64,000 bases of DNA. It comes from Maritalea mediterranea (lineage in GTDB: Bacteria; Pseudomonadota; Alphaproteobacteria; Rhizobiales; Devosiaceae). Made by a program: the position numbers and the translations under genes. The DNA lies in NCBI RefSeq assembly GCF_021568695.1, contig NZ_JAKGTI010000001.1, positions 1,364,001-1,428,000 of the forward strand. Direction: 5' to 3'. The notes beneath the pieces are model-generated. The model was not told the DNA's origin, did no database searches, and saw nothing but the letters and a program-made list of their open reading frames with translations. Shown piece by piece: positions 45,872-53,135 of the stretch; within the stretch, counting starts at the first letter, position 1, and every line of letters starts with the position of its first letter.

Positions 45872-47002
45872 CTAGGCGGGGTCAATCACAAGAACGGACT
45901 TTGCCACAGCTTCGACCATCTCCCTAGATTTGCGGTCCATCAAATGCGCGTAGCCGGCCGTAGTTTGCGTGGAGCTATGGCCGAGCTGCTTGCCGGTCTG
46001 GTCCAGTGAATAGCCCAGATCGAGCGCCAAGCTGGCAAATGAGTGGCGCAGGTCATGCAACCGCACATCTTCAAAGCCCAGCTTTTGCCGCAACGCCACC
46101 CATGCTTTTGTCACACGATTTGGCACCGGCAGCTTTTTCCCAAACAATTTATTCTGCTTTGCCAATTCAATCACAAAGCTGGGCACGTGGATAAACCGGT
46201 CCCGGCCGTAGCGGTCGGTCTTGTGGTCGCGCAATACGATCACGCCATCGTCCACCAACAATTCGCGGCCCGCCACTTCGCTGCGGCGCGCGCCGGTCAA
46301 GAACAAAAGCCAGAAGGTTGCGGCCATGCGTGGCGTCACCAGGGCAGGGTCTTGCAACGCCGACACCAACTTGGCGATCTCTTCATGATTCAAATACCGG
46401 TCGCGCTTACGCTCGACATTCCGTTCAACCCCCTGGCATGGGTTTGTGCCTTGCGGCCGATAGCGCCATCGCTCCGCTTTAGCAAACACTTTTGACAGAA
46501 ACGCCAGCACGCGGTTCGCCTGCACCGGCGTCTTCCGGCTGATCCTGGCGTGCAGGGCTTCGATGTCTTCCCATTCAACGGCTGAGACTTTTGTTTTGCC
46601 CAACGCAGATTTCGCGATGTGGCGCCGAAACATCGATCGATAGTTTTCAACCGTGGTCTTTTTGTTTTTCACGGACGCATATTCGTCGAGATATTTGGTG
46701 CAAAGATCGGCCACCGTGAATTTATCGCGGCGCGCAGCCTCCCACTCTTCGACCGGATCTTTACCCAACACAACTTGGGCCATGATTTCGCGGGCAGCCT
46801 GTCGCGCCATGGGAATTGTCATGGCCGGGTATTCGCCCACAAATGGGCGCCGCTGCTTGCCGGTCTTAGTGCGATAGAAATAGTAAAAGGATTTTCTCGA
46901 TTTGAGAACGCGCAGACTGAGCCCGCGCACAACGGTGTCGTTTAAAACGTCGCCCGGCTTTGCGTATTGAGCGTTCGATGCGGTCAAGTCCTTTTTGCCC
47001 AT
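45872..47002 (-). CDS. int: P4-type tyrosine integrase of the island
   Basis: A 376-residue site-specific recombinase that would insert and excise the island at tRNA-Pro. It has the N-terminal DUF4102-type arm-binding domain (GLSLRVLKSRKSFYYFYRTK), a core-binding domain (about 94-185) and the catalytic set R239 (TGARRSE), K261, H316-x2-R319 (LHDLRHSF), H342 (LGHSS) and nucleophile Y351 (GYAHL). All residues are present, so it is probably active. The ATG at 47002 is 167 bp from the tRNA core repeat. Confidence 0.95.
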   Translation of the reverse strand: MGKKDLTASNAQYAKPGDVLNDTVVRGLSLRVLKSRKSFYYFYRTKTGKQRRPFVGEYPAMTIPMARQAAREIMAQVVLGKDPVEEWEAARRDKFTVADLCTKYLDEYASVKNKKTTVENYRSMFRRHIAKSALGKTKVSAVEWEDIEALHARISRKTPVQANRVLAFLSKVFAKAERWRYRPQGTNPCQGVERNVERKRDRYLNHEEIAKLVSALQDPALVTPRMAATFWLLFLTGARRSEVAGRELLVDDGVIVLRDHKTDRYGRDRFIHVPSFVIELAKQNKLFGKKLPVPNRVTKAWVALRQKLGFEDVRLHDLRHSFASLALDLGYSLDQTGKQLGHSSTQTTAGYAHLMDRKSREMVEAVAKSVLVIDPA

Positions 47003-47018
47003 GATTCAGCCTCAAATT

Positions 47019-47076
47019 TGGTAGCACACTGGTAGCAAGACCCCCAATATGGCCTCCGTGGTAGCACATTGGTAGC
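47019..47076 (+). promoter_or_regulatory. Integrase arm-type repeat cluster
   Basis: Two near-identical 18-bp units, TGGTAGCACACTGGTAGC (47019-47036) and TGGTAGCACATTGGTAGC (47059-47076), lie 40 bp apart start to start. Each holds two TGGTAGC heptamers 11 bp apart, about one helical turn. They lie between int and attR, so they may serve as arm sites, control int, or both. Confidence 0.6.
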
Positions 47077-47112
47077 GAACTAATTTAATATCATGTTACT
47101 AAAAAAATAACA

Positions 47113-47145
47113 AAGTCGCAAAAAGAAAACCCCTCAAAGGGGGTT
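47113..47145 (-). terminator. Terminator just downstream of tRNA-Pro
   Basis: On the minus strand: AACCCC, loop CTTTGA, GGGGTT, then TTCTTTTT. It stops transcription leaving the tRNA gene. It lies inside the island, so the element supplies its own terminator to the restored tRNA. Confidence 0.8.
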
Positions 47146-47168
47146 AGTGATACTTTTTTGATATTGTG

Positions 47169-47214
47169 ATGGTCGGAGCGGCAGGATTTGAACCTACGAC
47201 CCTCTGTCCCCCAG
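47169..47214 (-). repeat. attR: tRNA-Pro 3' half core repeat
   Basis: The 46-bp copy identical to 31692-31737. It forms the 3' half of the intact tRNA gene. Confidence 0.95.
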
Positions 47215-47246
47215 ACAGATGCGCTACCAGGCTGCGCTACGCCCCG
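47170..47246 (-). tRNA. tRNA-Pro (GGG)
   Basis: A 77-base tRNA folds fully: acceptor CGGGGCG with CGCTCCG, anticodon stem TCTGT/ACAGA, loop CTGGGGG giving anticodon GGG, T-arm GTAGG TTCAAAT CCTGC, and encoded CCA. It is the target gene of the island and remains functional because the element restores its 3' half. Confidence 0.95.
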
Positions 47247-47395
47247 ACTTGGGGCAATGTCTAACCAAGTTTTGGAAAAGGTGCAAGTCTAACCAAGCAG
47301 GCCATGCAATATTTTTGCATCTTCGCACTGTCTCGATTTCATTTTGGCAATCCAGCAAAAATGCGCTATGCCCCATGGCCAAAGGCGAGGGTGAT

Positions 47396-48391
47396 ATGCA
47401 GGATCAAATCGGACAGACAGGCATCAGCGCTGCTAAGCTGGCTGCCGCATTGCGGCTCTGGCGGGGATGGACTGACGCGCATTTTGAGCTGATCAACCAC
47501 ACGGAAAATGCCACTTTTTTGCTTCAACGCGATGACGGGACCAAATCCGTATTGCGGGTGCATCGCTTTGGTTATAACAGCGCCGCCGCGATCCATTCAG
47601 AATTGGCTTGGATGCAAGCCCTGCGCCGCGACCAACAAATGTTCACGCCATCACCCATTGCTGGGGAAAACGGTGCTTTTCTGCAATCTGCGCCGGTAAA
47701 TATTGATGCGAATATTCCGGCGCAATTCATGGTGTTGTTTGAATTTGAGGGCGGGCGCGAGCCGCGCGAAGACGAAGATTTGCAACATTCATTTGCCGAA
47801 TTGGGCCGGTTGGCCGCCAAAGCCCACACCCATGTGCAATATTGGACGCCACCTACAAATTTTGAGCGCCTTCGCTGGACCGAAAACAGCATTCTGGATG
47901 CCGATGGCCTGTGGGGCGATTGGCGCAAAACGCCGTTGATGGGCGATCATTTTAGCCTTTACGCCCAGCTGGACGAGGTGTTGCGTTATCGACTCGCACA
48001 GTTCGGCAAAGGCCCTGACCGCTACGGCCTGATCCATGCGGATATGCGGCTGGCCAATTTGCTGATCGACGGCGAACAGACCAAACTGATTGACTTTGAC
48101 GATTGCGGCTATTGCTGGTTTCTCTATGATTTCGCCGCGGCCATATCCTTTATGGAGGACAGCCCGACGGTGCCCGCGCTCAAGGCGGCTTGGTTAAAGG
48201 GCTATCGCGAGATCAAAGACTTGTCCGCTGATGATGAAGCTGAAATTGACACATTTATCATGCTGCGGCGCATGGCCTTGACGGCGTGGATTGGCTCGCA
48301 CATCTCGTCACCCTTTGCGGCGGAAACCGCCAAGGACTTTGTGCCGCGCGGTGTGCCGCTGATTGAGGACTATCTGAGCAAATTTGGCTGA
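47396..48391 (+). CDS. APH-fold phosphotransferase
   Basis: A 331-residue aminoglycoside phosphotransferase/homoserine kinase II-like protein. The catalytic Brenner motif is LIHADMRLANLLID and the metal-binding motif is LIDFDDCGYCW. The natural substrate is unknown; chromosomal members often act on small alcohols or sugars rather than antibiotics. The ATG at 47396 has GAGGG upstream; an ATG at 47375 is an alternative. The stop abuts the convergent next gene. Confidence 0.85.
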   Translation: MQDQIGQTGISAAKLAAALRLWRGWTDAHFELINHTENATFLLQRDDGTKSVLRVHRFGYNSAAAIHSELAWMQALRRDQQMFTPSPIAGENGAFLQSAPVNIDANIPAQFMVLFEFEGGREPREDEDLQHSFAELGRLAAKAHTHVQYWTPPTNFERLRWTENSILDADGLWGDWRKTPLMGDHFSLYAQLDEVLRYRLAQFGKGPDRYGLIHADMRLANLLIDGEQTKLIDFDDCGYCWFLYDFAAAISFMEDSPTVPALKAAWLKGYREIKDLSADDEAEIDTFIMLRRMALTAWIGSHISSPFAAETAKDFVPRGVPLIEDYLSKFG

Positions 48392-49651
48392 CTAGGGCAG
48401 ATAGCGCTCGGTGCGCGGTGGCGGCACCTTGTCGTACCCCGCAGTAATGCCCCAGATAATGCCAATCACCAGAAAATAATGCCGCCAGTGATCGACATCA
48501 ATGATGGCCGCCTCAAGACTCATGGGCACAAAAGTGGCCAACGCCGGAATCAGCAAAAGACGATTGGGTGAAGCGATCGCCATGCAGCGTATGCCGCGAT
48601 TAAGCGTCATCAAAATCATCCACACAAACGCCATGCCACCAAACCAGCCATAGTCGAGAAACACCTTCAAATAGGTGTTGTGCGGCTCCTCAGTGATGCG
48701 CATGGACGAGAATTGCGATGGACCCGTGCCCAGCGGTGTTTGCAACGCCAGCGCGTAACCCCAGGCTTGCCGACCAAATCTTCCGGTTTCGCCGCCATCG
48801 TAGCTCTGCACTAGTGCAAAGCGCTGCACGAACAGCTCTTGTACATCAGGGATCGAAAGCAAGCCCAGCAGTGCGACAAACAAACTGATTGTGCCTAGTA
48901 TGGCCAAAACAATCATCCGCATTTTTTCGCGCGCCGTCGCTTCCAGCAGAAAGTTGAGCAAAAACACAAGACCGGCCGTCGCGACCAAATGACCCCACGC
49001 GCCACGCGAGAACGAAACAAAGATCCCGATAAACAGAATCAGAAAGAAGATACTGTTGACCAGCATGTCTTTCGGCTTGCCCAGCAAAACGCGCTGAAAC
49101 ACATAGGCCGTCGGCAACATCAGAAATGGACCATAGACATTGGGGTCATTGAACATGGCCTTGGCGCGGCCAAACCGCAAAAACACGTCCCCTCCGGGCA
49201 AAATGCCAAGATAGGCGGTGATCCCAATTATGGCGCTGAGCATGGCGGCAAACAAATAGGCCTTATTGATGGTCCGCATGCGCCGCCAAGGGCTCTCGCT
49301 GATATAATTGGCGACGAAGTAAGCGGTGAGCATCAGAAAAAGCGTCACGGTGGTGAAGATCAAAGCCTCCATCAGCGTGCCATATTTGATCTGCGTCACC
49401 GCTATATAGGCGGGAGGGATAAAACACATAATGGCCAGCAGCAAATTGTTGGTGCGCCAATGCATTTTCATGCCACCGACTATGGCTAACGCAAACACCA
49501 CGAAGAACAGCAGTTCATAGGGTGCCGGTTCGAAAAGCACAAAAAAGCCACTGCCGATCCAAATGGGCACCAAAAAGCGCATCGCGGCGTGCGCCAGCAA
49601 GGGCACGCCGCGATCTGTGGTGTCTATGGTTGTGGGGGAGGTGACGCTCAT
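48392..49651 (-). CDS. O-antigen ligase/polymerase-family membrane protein
   Basis: A 419-residue protein with about 10-12 membrane segments and the Wzy_C-type region: FSRGAWGHLVATAGLVFLLN, then RQAWGYALALQTPLGTGPSQ and PHNTYLKVFLDYGWFGGMAF. The conserved PHN and the arginine-rich large loop fit polymerases or ligases of surface polysaccharide. It lies last in a minus-strand exopolysaccharide operon. Polymerase or ligase cannot be decided by sequence. Confidence 0.85.
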   Translation of the reverse strand: MSVTSPTTIDTTDRGVPLLAHAAMRFLVPIWIGSGFFVLFEPAPYELLFFVVFALAIVGGMKMHWRTNNLLLAIMCFIPPAYIAVTQIKYGTLMEALIFTTVTLFLMLTAYFVANYISESPWRRMRTINKAYLFAAMLSAIIGITAYLGILPGGDVFLRFGRAKAMFNDPNVYGPFLMLPTAYVFQRVLLGKPKDMLVNSIFFLILFIGIFVSFSRGAWGHLVATAGLVFLLNFLLEATAREKMRMIVLAILGTISLFVALLGLLSIPDVQELFVQRFALVQSYDGGETGRFGRQAWGYALALQTPLGTGPSQFSSMRITEEPHNTYLKVFLDYGWFGGMAFVWMILMTLNRGIRCMAIASPNRLLLIPALATFVPMSLEAAIIDVDHWRHYFLVIGIIWGITAGYDKVPPPRTERYLP

Positions 49652-49679
49652 GCCATTCCGCCTTCAGCGCAAGAGGCGC

Positions 49680-51197
49680 CTAATAGGCGCCCTCATTTTT
49701 ACTGACCAATGATATCGGCGTCATAAACAGGATATAGATATCCATAAAGATCGACCAATTCTCAATATAGTGCAGATCATGGCTCACCCGTTGCAGCAGC
49801 TTTTCGGTTGTGTCGGTTTCGCCCCGCCAACCGTGGATTTGTGCCCAGCCGGTGATGCCTGGTTTTACCCGGTGGCGGGCGAAATAGCCATCAACTGCAT
49901 CATGATAGAGCTCGTTCGCCGCTTTGGCTTGGAGCGCGTGGGGACGTGGCCCGCAAATAGACAGTTCACCACGCAACACATTGAAAAATTGTGGCAATTC
50001 ATCAATCGAAGTCTTCCGGATAAAGCGTCCAACTTTGGTCACCCGCGGATCATCCTTTGTGACCAGTTTTGAAGCTTGCGCGTCCGACATGTCGGTATAC
50101 ATGGAGCGGAACTTATAGACTTCGATCAGTTCATTGTTAAAGCCGTGGCGCTTCTGCTTGAAAAACACCGGGCCCTTGCTGTCGAGCTTGATCATAATCG
50201 CTGTGACCAGCATCACCGGCGACAAAAGGATCAGTGCTGTCAGCGCAACAATCTTGTCGAACAGCCATTTGACCACGAGGTTCCAGTCCGAGATCGGTTT
50301 GTCGGCCATATCAAAGACTGGCACGTCACCGAGGAAAGAGTAGGCCCGATTTTTAAATTTCAACTTGCTCATATGGGCTGAGAGACGAATATCCACCGGC
50401 AGCACCCAGAGCTGCTTGACCATATGCAGCACGCGCGCTTCCGCTGAAACGGGCAGGGACACAATGATCAGATCAACGCGGGTCTGTCGGGCGAATTCCA
50501 ACAGGTCCGCCACTTTCCCCAATTTTGGACAGTCCGCGACGATATCTGGCGACCGCTTGTCGGCCCGATCATCAAACATGCCAAGCAGTTCCACATCATT
50601 CACGGCGGTTTGACGAATGCTTTCAATCAAAAACTCGGCCTCCTGGCCGCCGCCGACGATCACAGTGCGGCGCTTTAGCCGCCCCTGATTGGTCCATTGC
50701 ATGATTTTTTCGCGTACAAAAAAACGAAACAGCACGATGGTGACAGCACCAAAACCAAACCAGCTAACCAGCCAGACCCGCGAAAAATATTCGCTCAATT
50801 TCAGCAGGAACAGCCCGACGAGCACAATGCCCAGCGTGGCAGCCCACGCGCCAAATGCGCGGCTGGTCTGCATGATCCGTGTGCGGTAGATGCCAATGTC
50901 GTGTGATTTGGCAATATTGAAGGCAAACAGAGAAATCAGAAGCGAAGCGGCGATAAGGGCTGCATAATGGCTGAATTCTTCATTGCCGACATAGGCGAAA
51001 TAGATAGCAAACCCCAGTACTGCCAGCAAAAGAGTTTCGATTGCCTGTACCGCACCAACAATCACCAGGCTCGACATTGCAGGCTCTACGGGCTTGTCAA
51101 TTATTTTGCGGGCGAGCGTGGAAAGCTTACCACCCCCCGAGCCGCTATTATTGCCCACATATTCAGCGACCACGCGCCTTGGATCTATCTGAAACAT
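49680..51197 (-). CDS. Undecaprenyl-phosphate sugar phosphotransferase (polyprenyl glycosylphosphotransferase)
   Basis: A 505-residue membrane enzyme that starts repeat-unit synthesis by loading a sugar-1-phosphate, often glucose, on undecaprenyl phosphate. It has N-terminal membrane segments, a CoA-binding-like middle (RRTVIVGGGQEAEFLIESIR), a further membrane segment and the Bac_transf catalytic part (VYKFRSMYTDM, RKTSIDELPQFFNVLRGELS, GPRPHA). The ATG at 51197 follows GGGGA; a TTG at 51209 is less likely. Confidence 0.92.
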   Translation of the reverse strand: MFQIDPRRVVAEYVGNNSGSGGGKLSTLARKIIDKPVEPAMSSLVIVGAVQAIETLLLAVLGFAIYFAYVGNEEFSHYAALIAASLLISLFAFNIAKSHDIGIYRTRIMQTSRAFGAWAATLGIVLVGLFLLKLSEYFSRVWLVSWFGFGAVTIVLFRFFVREKIMQWTNQGRLKRRTVIVGGGQEAEFLIESIRQTAVNDVELLGMFDDRADKRSPDIVADCPKLGKVADLLEFARQTRVDLIIVSLPVSAEARVLHMVKQLWVLPVDIRLSAHMSKLKFKNRAYSFLGDVPVFDMADKPISDWNLVVKWLFDKIVALTALILLSPVMLVTAIMIKLDSKGPVFFKQKRHGFNNELIEVYKFRSMYTDMSDAQASKLVTKDDPRVTKVGRFIRKTSIDELPQFFNVLRGELSICGPRPHALQAKAANELYHDAVDGYFARHRVKPGITGWAQIHGWRGETDTTEKLLQRVSHDLHYIENWSIFMDIYILFMTPISLVSKNEGAY

Positions 51198-51273
51198 CTT
51201 TTTCCCCAAACTCTATTGTCGCAAATAATAGAGATGGAGAGTGAAAAGCGAGTGAAAGCAAAGGGTTAATATT

Positions 51274-52374
51274 CTATTTCGCCGCACTATATTGCGCAAG
51301 AATGCCATCGACCATGCGATCAGTGCTGAAATTGGATCTCACATGCTCAAAAAGGATCGAATCCGGCACTTCCTCACCAGAGGGCAGTGCCAGTGCGTCC
51401 TGCATTTTTTGACACAAGGCTGTGCTGTCAGCGGCAGCAATCAATTGATCAGCTCGCGGCCCATAGATTTCGGAAATACCGCCCACATCGGTGGCAATGA
51501 CGTGTTTGCCGGCGGCAACTGCCTCCATCACAATGTAAGGCAGTGATTCTTTGAGTGAGGGCACAATTATTGTATTGGCTTTGGCGAAAGCGTCGCGCGC
51601 TGGCCGCGCGCCCCAAAAGTCGACCTTATCCGCGATTTTCAATAAATTTGCCTGATCCTCAAATTGAGCACGGTGCGGCCCGTCTCCAATAAGGAGCAGG
51701 CGCAGATCGCGGTCCGTTTGTTTCACCAGTTGGGCAAATGCATCCAACAGATAGGCGACACCTTTAAGGTCACGTAGTTCCCCCACAAACGCAAAAGCGT
51801 AAGTGTTGTCGCTGGAGATTGGTTTGAACTCGGTTTCATCCAGCCCATTATGAATCACCACGCCGCGCGCGCCCACCTGCGTAATCGCCTCGTTATAGGT
51901 ACGCTGGGCATAAGCGCTTTCAAAGATGATTTTCTGGCTGGCGGGCACCAATAGTTTTTCAAGCGTGTGAAACACAAAACCCGCAGGGGATGAGGTGGAA
52001 AAGTGCAGCGCACCACCATGCGGGGTATAAAAGGCCTTTGCATGCAGCCCCAATGCGCCCAGCCTGGCGTGGAATCCGCCTTTGGCACCATGGCCATGCA
52101 CAATGTCGATCTCAAGCGAACGCACTAAACCCCGTATCTTGAGCGGCGTGGTCAGATCGGCCAAGCCAAAAAGGCGCGGAATTGGTATTTGATGAATGCC
52201 CAATGTCGCGTGCGGCGCCAGCATAGCCAGCTTGTCATCAGTCTGCGTGTCTTTTGTGAGTTGATCGACCACAACGGCAACCTCATGCCCCTTGGCATGA
52301 AGGCCTTTCGTTAAATCACTGACATGTCGAAATAAACCGCCAACAGGTGCACGCAAGATTTGAAGGATTTTCAC
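51274..52374 (-). CDS. Family 4 glycosyltransferase
   Basis: A 366-residue GT-B fold enzyme. The N-domain starts MKILQILRAPVGGLFRHVSD with a glycine-rich loop. The C-domain has FVGELRDLKGVAYLLDAF and the ESLPYIVMEAVAAGKHVIAT donor-binding stretch with the E-x7-E pattern. It probably adds a sugar to the lipid-linked repeat unit. The start is GTG with AAGG upstream. It lies in the exopolysaccharide operon; donor and acceptor are unknown. Confidence 0.9.
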   Translation of the reverse strand: MKILQILRAPVGGLFRHVSDLTKGLHAKGHEVAVVVDQLTKDTQTDDKLAMLAPHATLGIHQIPIPRLFGLADLTTPLKIRGLVRSLEIDIVHGHGAKGGFHARLGALGLHAKAFYTPHGGALHFSTSSPAGFVFHTLEKLLVPASQKIIFESAYAQRTYNEAITQVGARGVVIHNGLDETEFKPISSDNTYAFAFVGELRDLKGVAYLLDAFAQLVKQTDRDLRLLLIGDGPHRAQFEDQANLLKIADKVDFWGARPARDAFAKANTIIVPSLKESLPYIVMEAVAAGKHVIATDVGGISEIYGPRADQLIAAADSTALCQKMQDALALPSGEEVPDSILFEHVRSNFSTDRMVDGILAQYSAAK

Positions 52375-52399
52375 GATTGATCGCCTTTGTCAGTTGCCG

Positions 52400-52954
52400 C
52401 TAAATCCAGCGTTCGTGCACCACAATTGTGTCGCTGGGCTTGATCACGAAATCGAGCGGCACCTTATGCTCCCATACGCGGCCATTCTGCTTGCGATAAA
52501 GGGTGACACTGTTGCGTTGCGCCACATCGGTGAAGCCACCAGCAACCGCAATCGCGTCTCGCACCGTCATGCCGTAGACATAGGCAAATTGACCTGAGTT
52601 TGTAACCTCGCCCTCAATAAAGAACGGGCGGTAGGTCGCTACTTCTACTGCGACATTGGGATCGCGCAGATAGCTGCCTGCCAGGCGGGCAGTGATCAGT
52701 GCGCTGGCTTCGCTGGTGGTTTTGCCACGTAGATAAATACGTCCGACCAGCGGCATGGCCGTATGGCCAGAATCATCGATGCCATAAGTGTTGGTCAGTT
52801 GCTGATCGTTGTAAACCGAAACGCGGATCACATCCCCCGTGTCCAGGCGATAGGGGGCGCTGGTGGGCGTGACATCAAGCGTAGGTTTGCCCACATTTGC
52901 ACAACCGGCAAGAGCAAGGAGAGCTGTGAATAGCAAAAGCTGTACAAGACGCAT
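52400..52954 (-). CDS. Polysaccharide export lipoprotein (Wza-like)
   Basis: A 184-residue outer-membrane export lipoprotein. It has a signal peptide with lipobox LAGC (C18), a polysaccharide export domain (YRLDTGDVIRVSVYNDQQLT, about 36-55) and a SLBB domain (PFFIEGEVTNSGQFAYVYGM). It is shorter than enterobacterial Wza and lacks the C-terminal membrane helix, like many alphaproteobacterial versions. It is divergent from the Wzz-like gene, its usual partner. Confidence 0.9.
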   Translation of the reverse strand: MRLVQLLLFTALLALAGCANVGKPTLDVTPTSAPYRLDTGDVIRVSVYNDQQLTNTYGIDDSGHTAMPLVGRIYLRGKTTSEASALITARLAGSYLRDPNVAVEVATYRPFFIEGEVTNSGQFAYVYGMTVRDAIAVAGGFTDVAQRNSVTLYRKQNGRVWEHKVPLDFVIKPSDTIVVHERWI

Positions 52955-53135
52955 GATCAAACCCAGATGATTTCAATTGCACTATCCATGCCGGATTATA
53001 GTTAACAATAAGCAAAATATTGCTGAATTGACTGCAATTCTGCTTCACCCGCAAACAGCTGGATTAACCAAATGCTTACTATAAACAGGCATGAATGGAC
53101 GGTGAAAGCTTGCTTATCAATGAAGGATTCGGCGC

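Larger units (their letters stand above)
31692..47214. mobile_element. Genomic island integrated in tRNA-Pro(GGG)
   Basis: A 15.5-kb segment is bounded by perfect 46-bp direct repeats (31692-31737 and 47169-47214). The repeat is the 3' part of tRNA-Pro from the anticodon loop to CCA. A tyrosine integrase gene lies 168 bp inside the right end and reads away from the tRNA. Cargo: small phage-like genes on the right, a Type I restriction-modification locus in the middle, and a decayed gene-poor stretch on the left. No conjugation or replication genes are seen, so it is probably excised by its own integrase but moved by a helper, if it is still active. Confidence 0.93.

Noticed and set aside
31692-47214. 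Prophage, plasmid or conjugative element interpretation of the island
   Set aside because: No capsid, terminase, lysis, replication, relaxase or Type IV secretion genes were seen; only regulators and an integrase.
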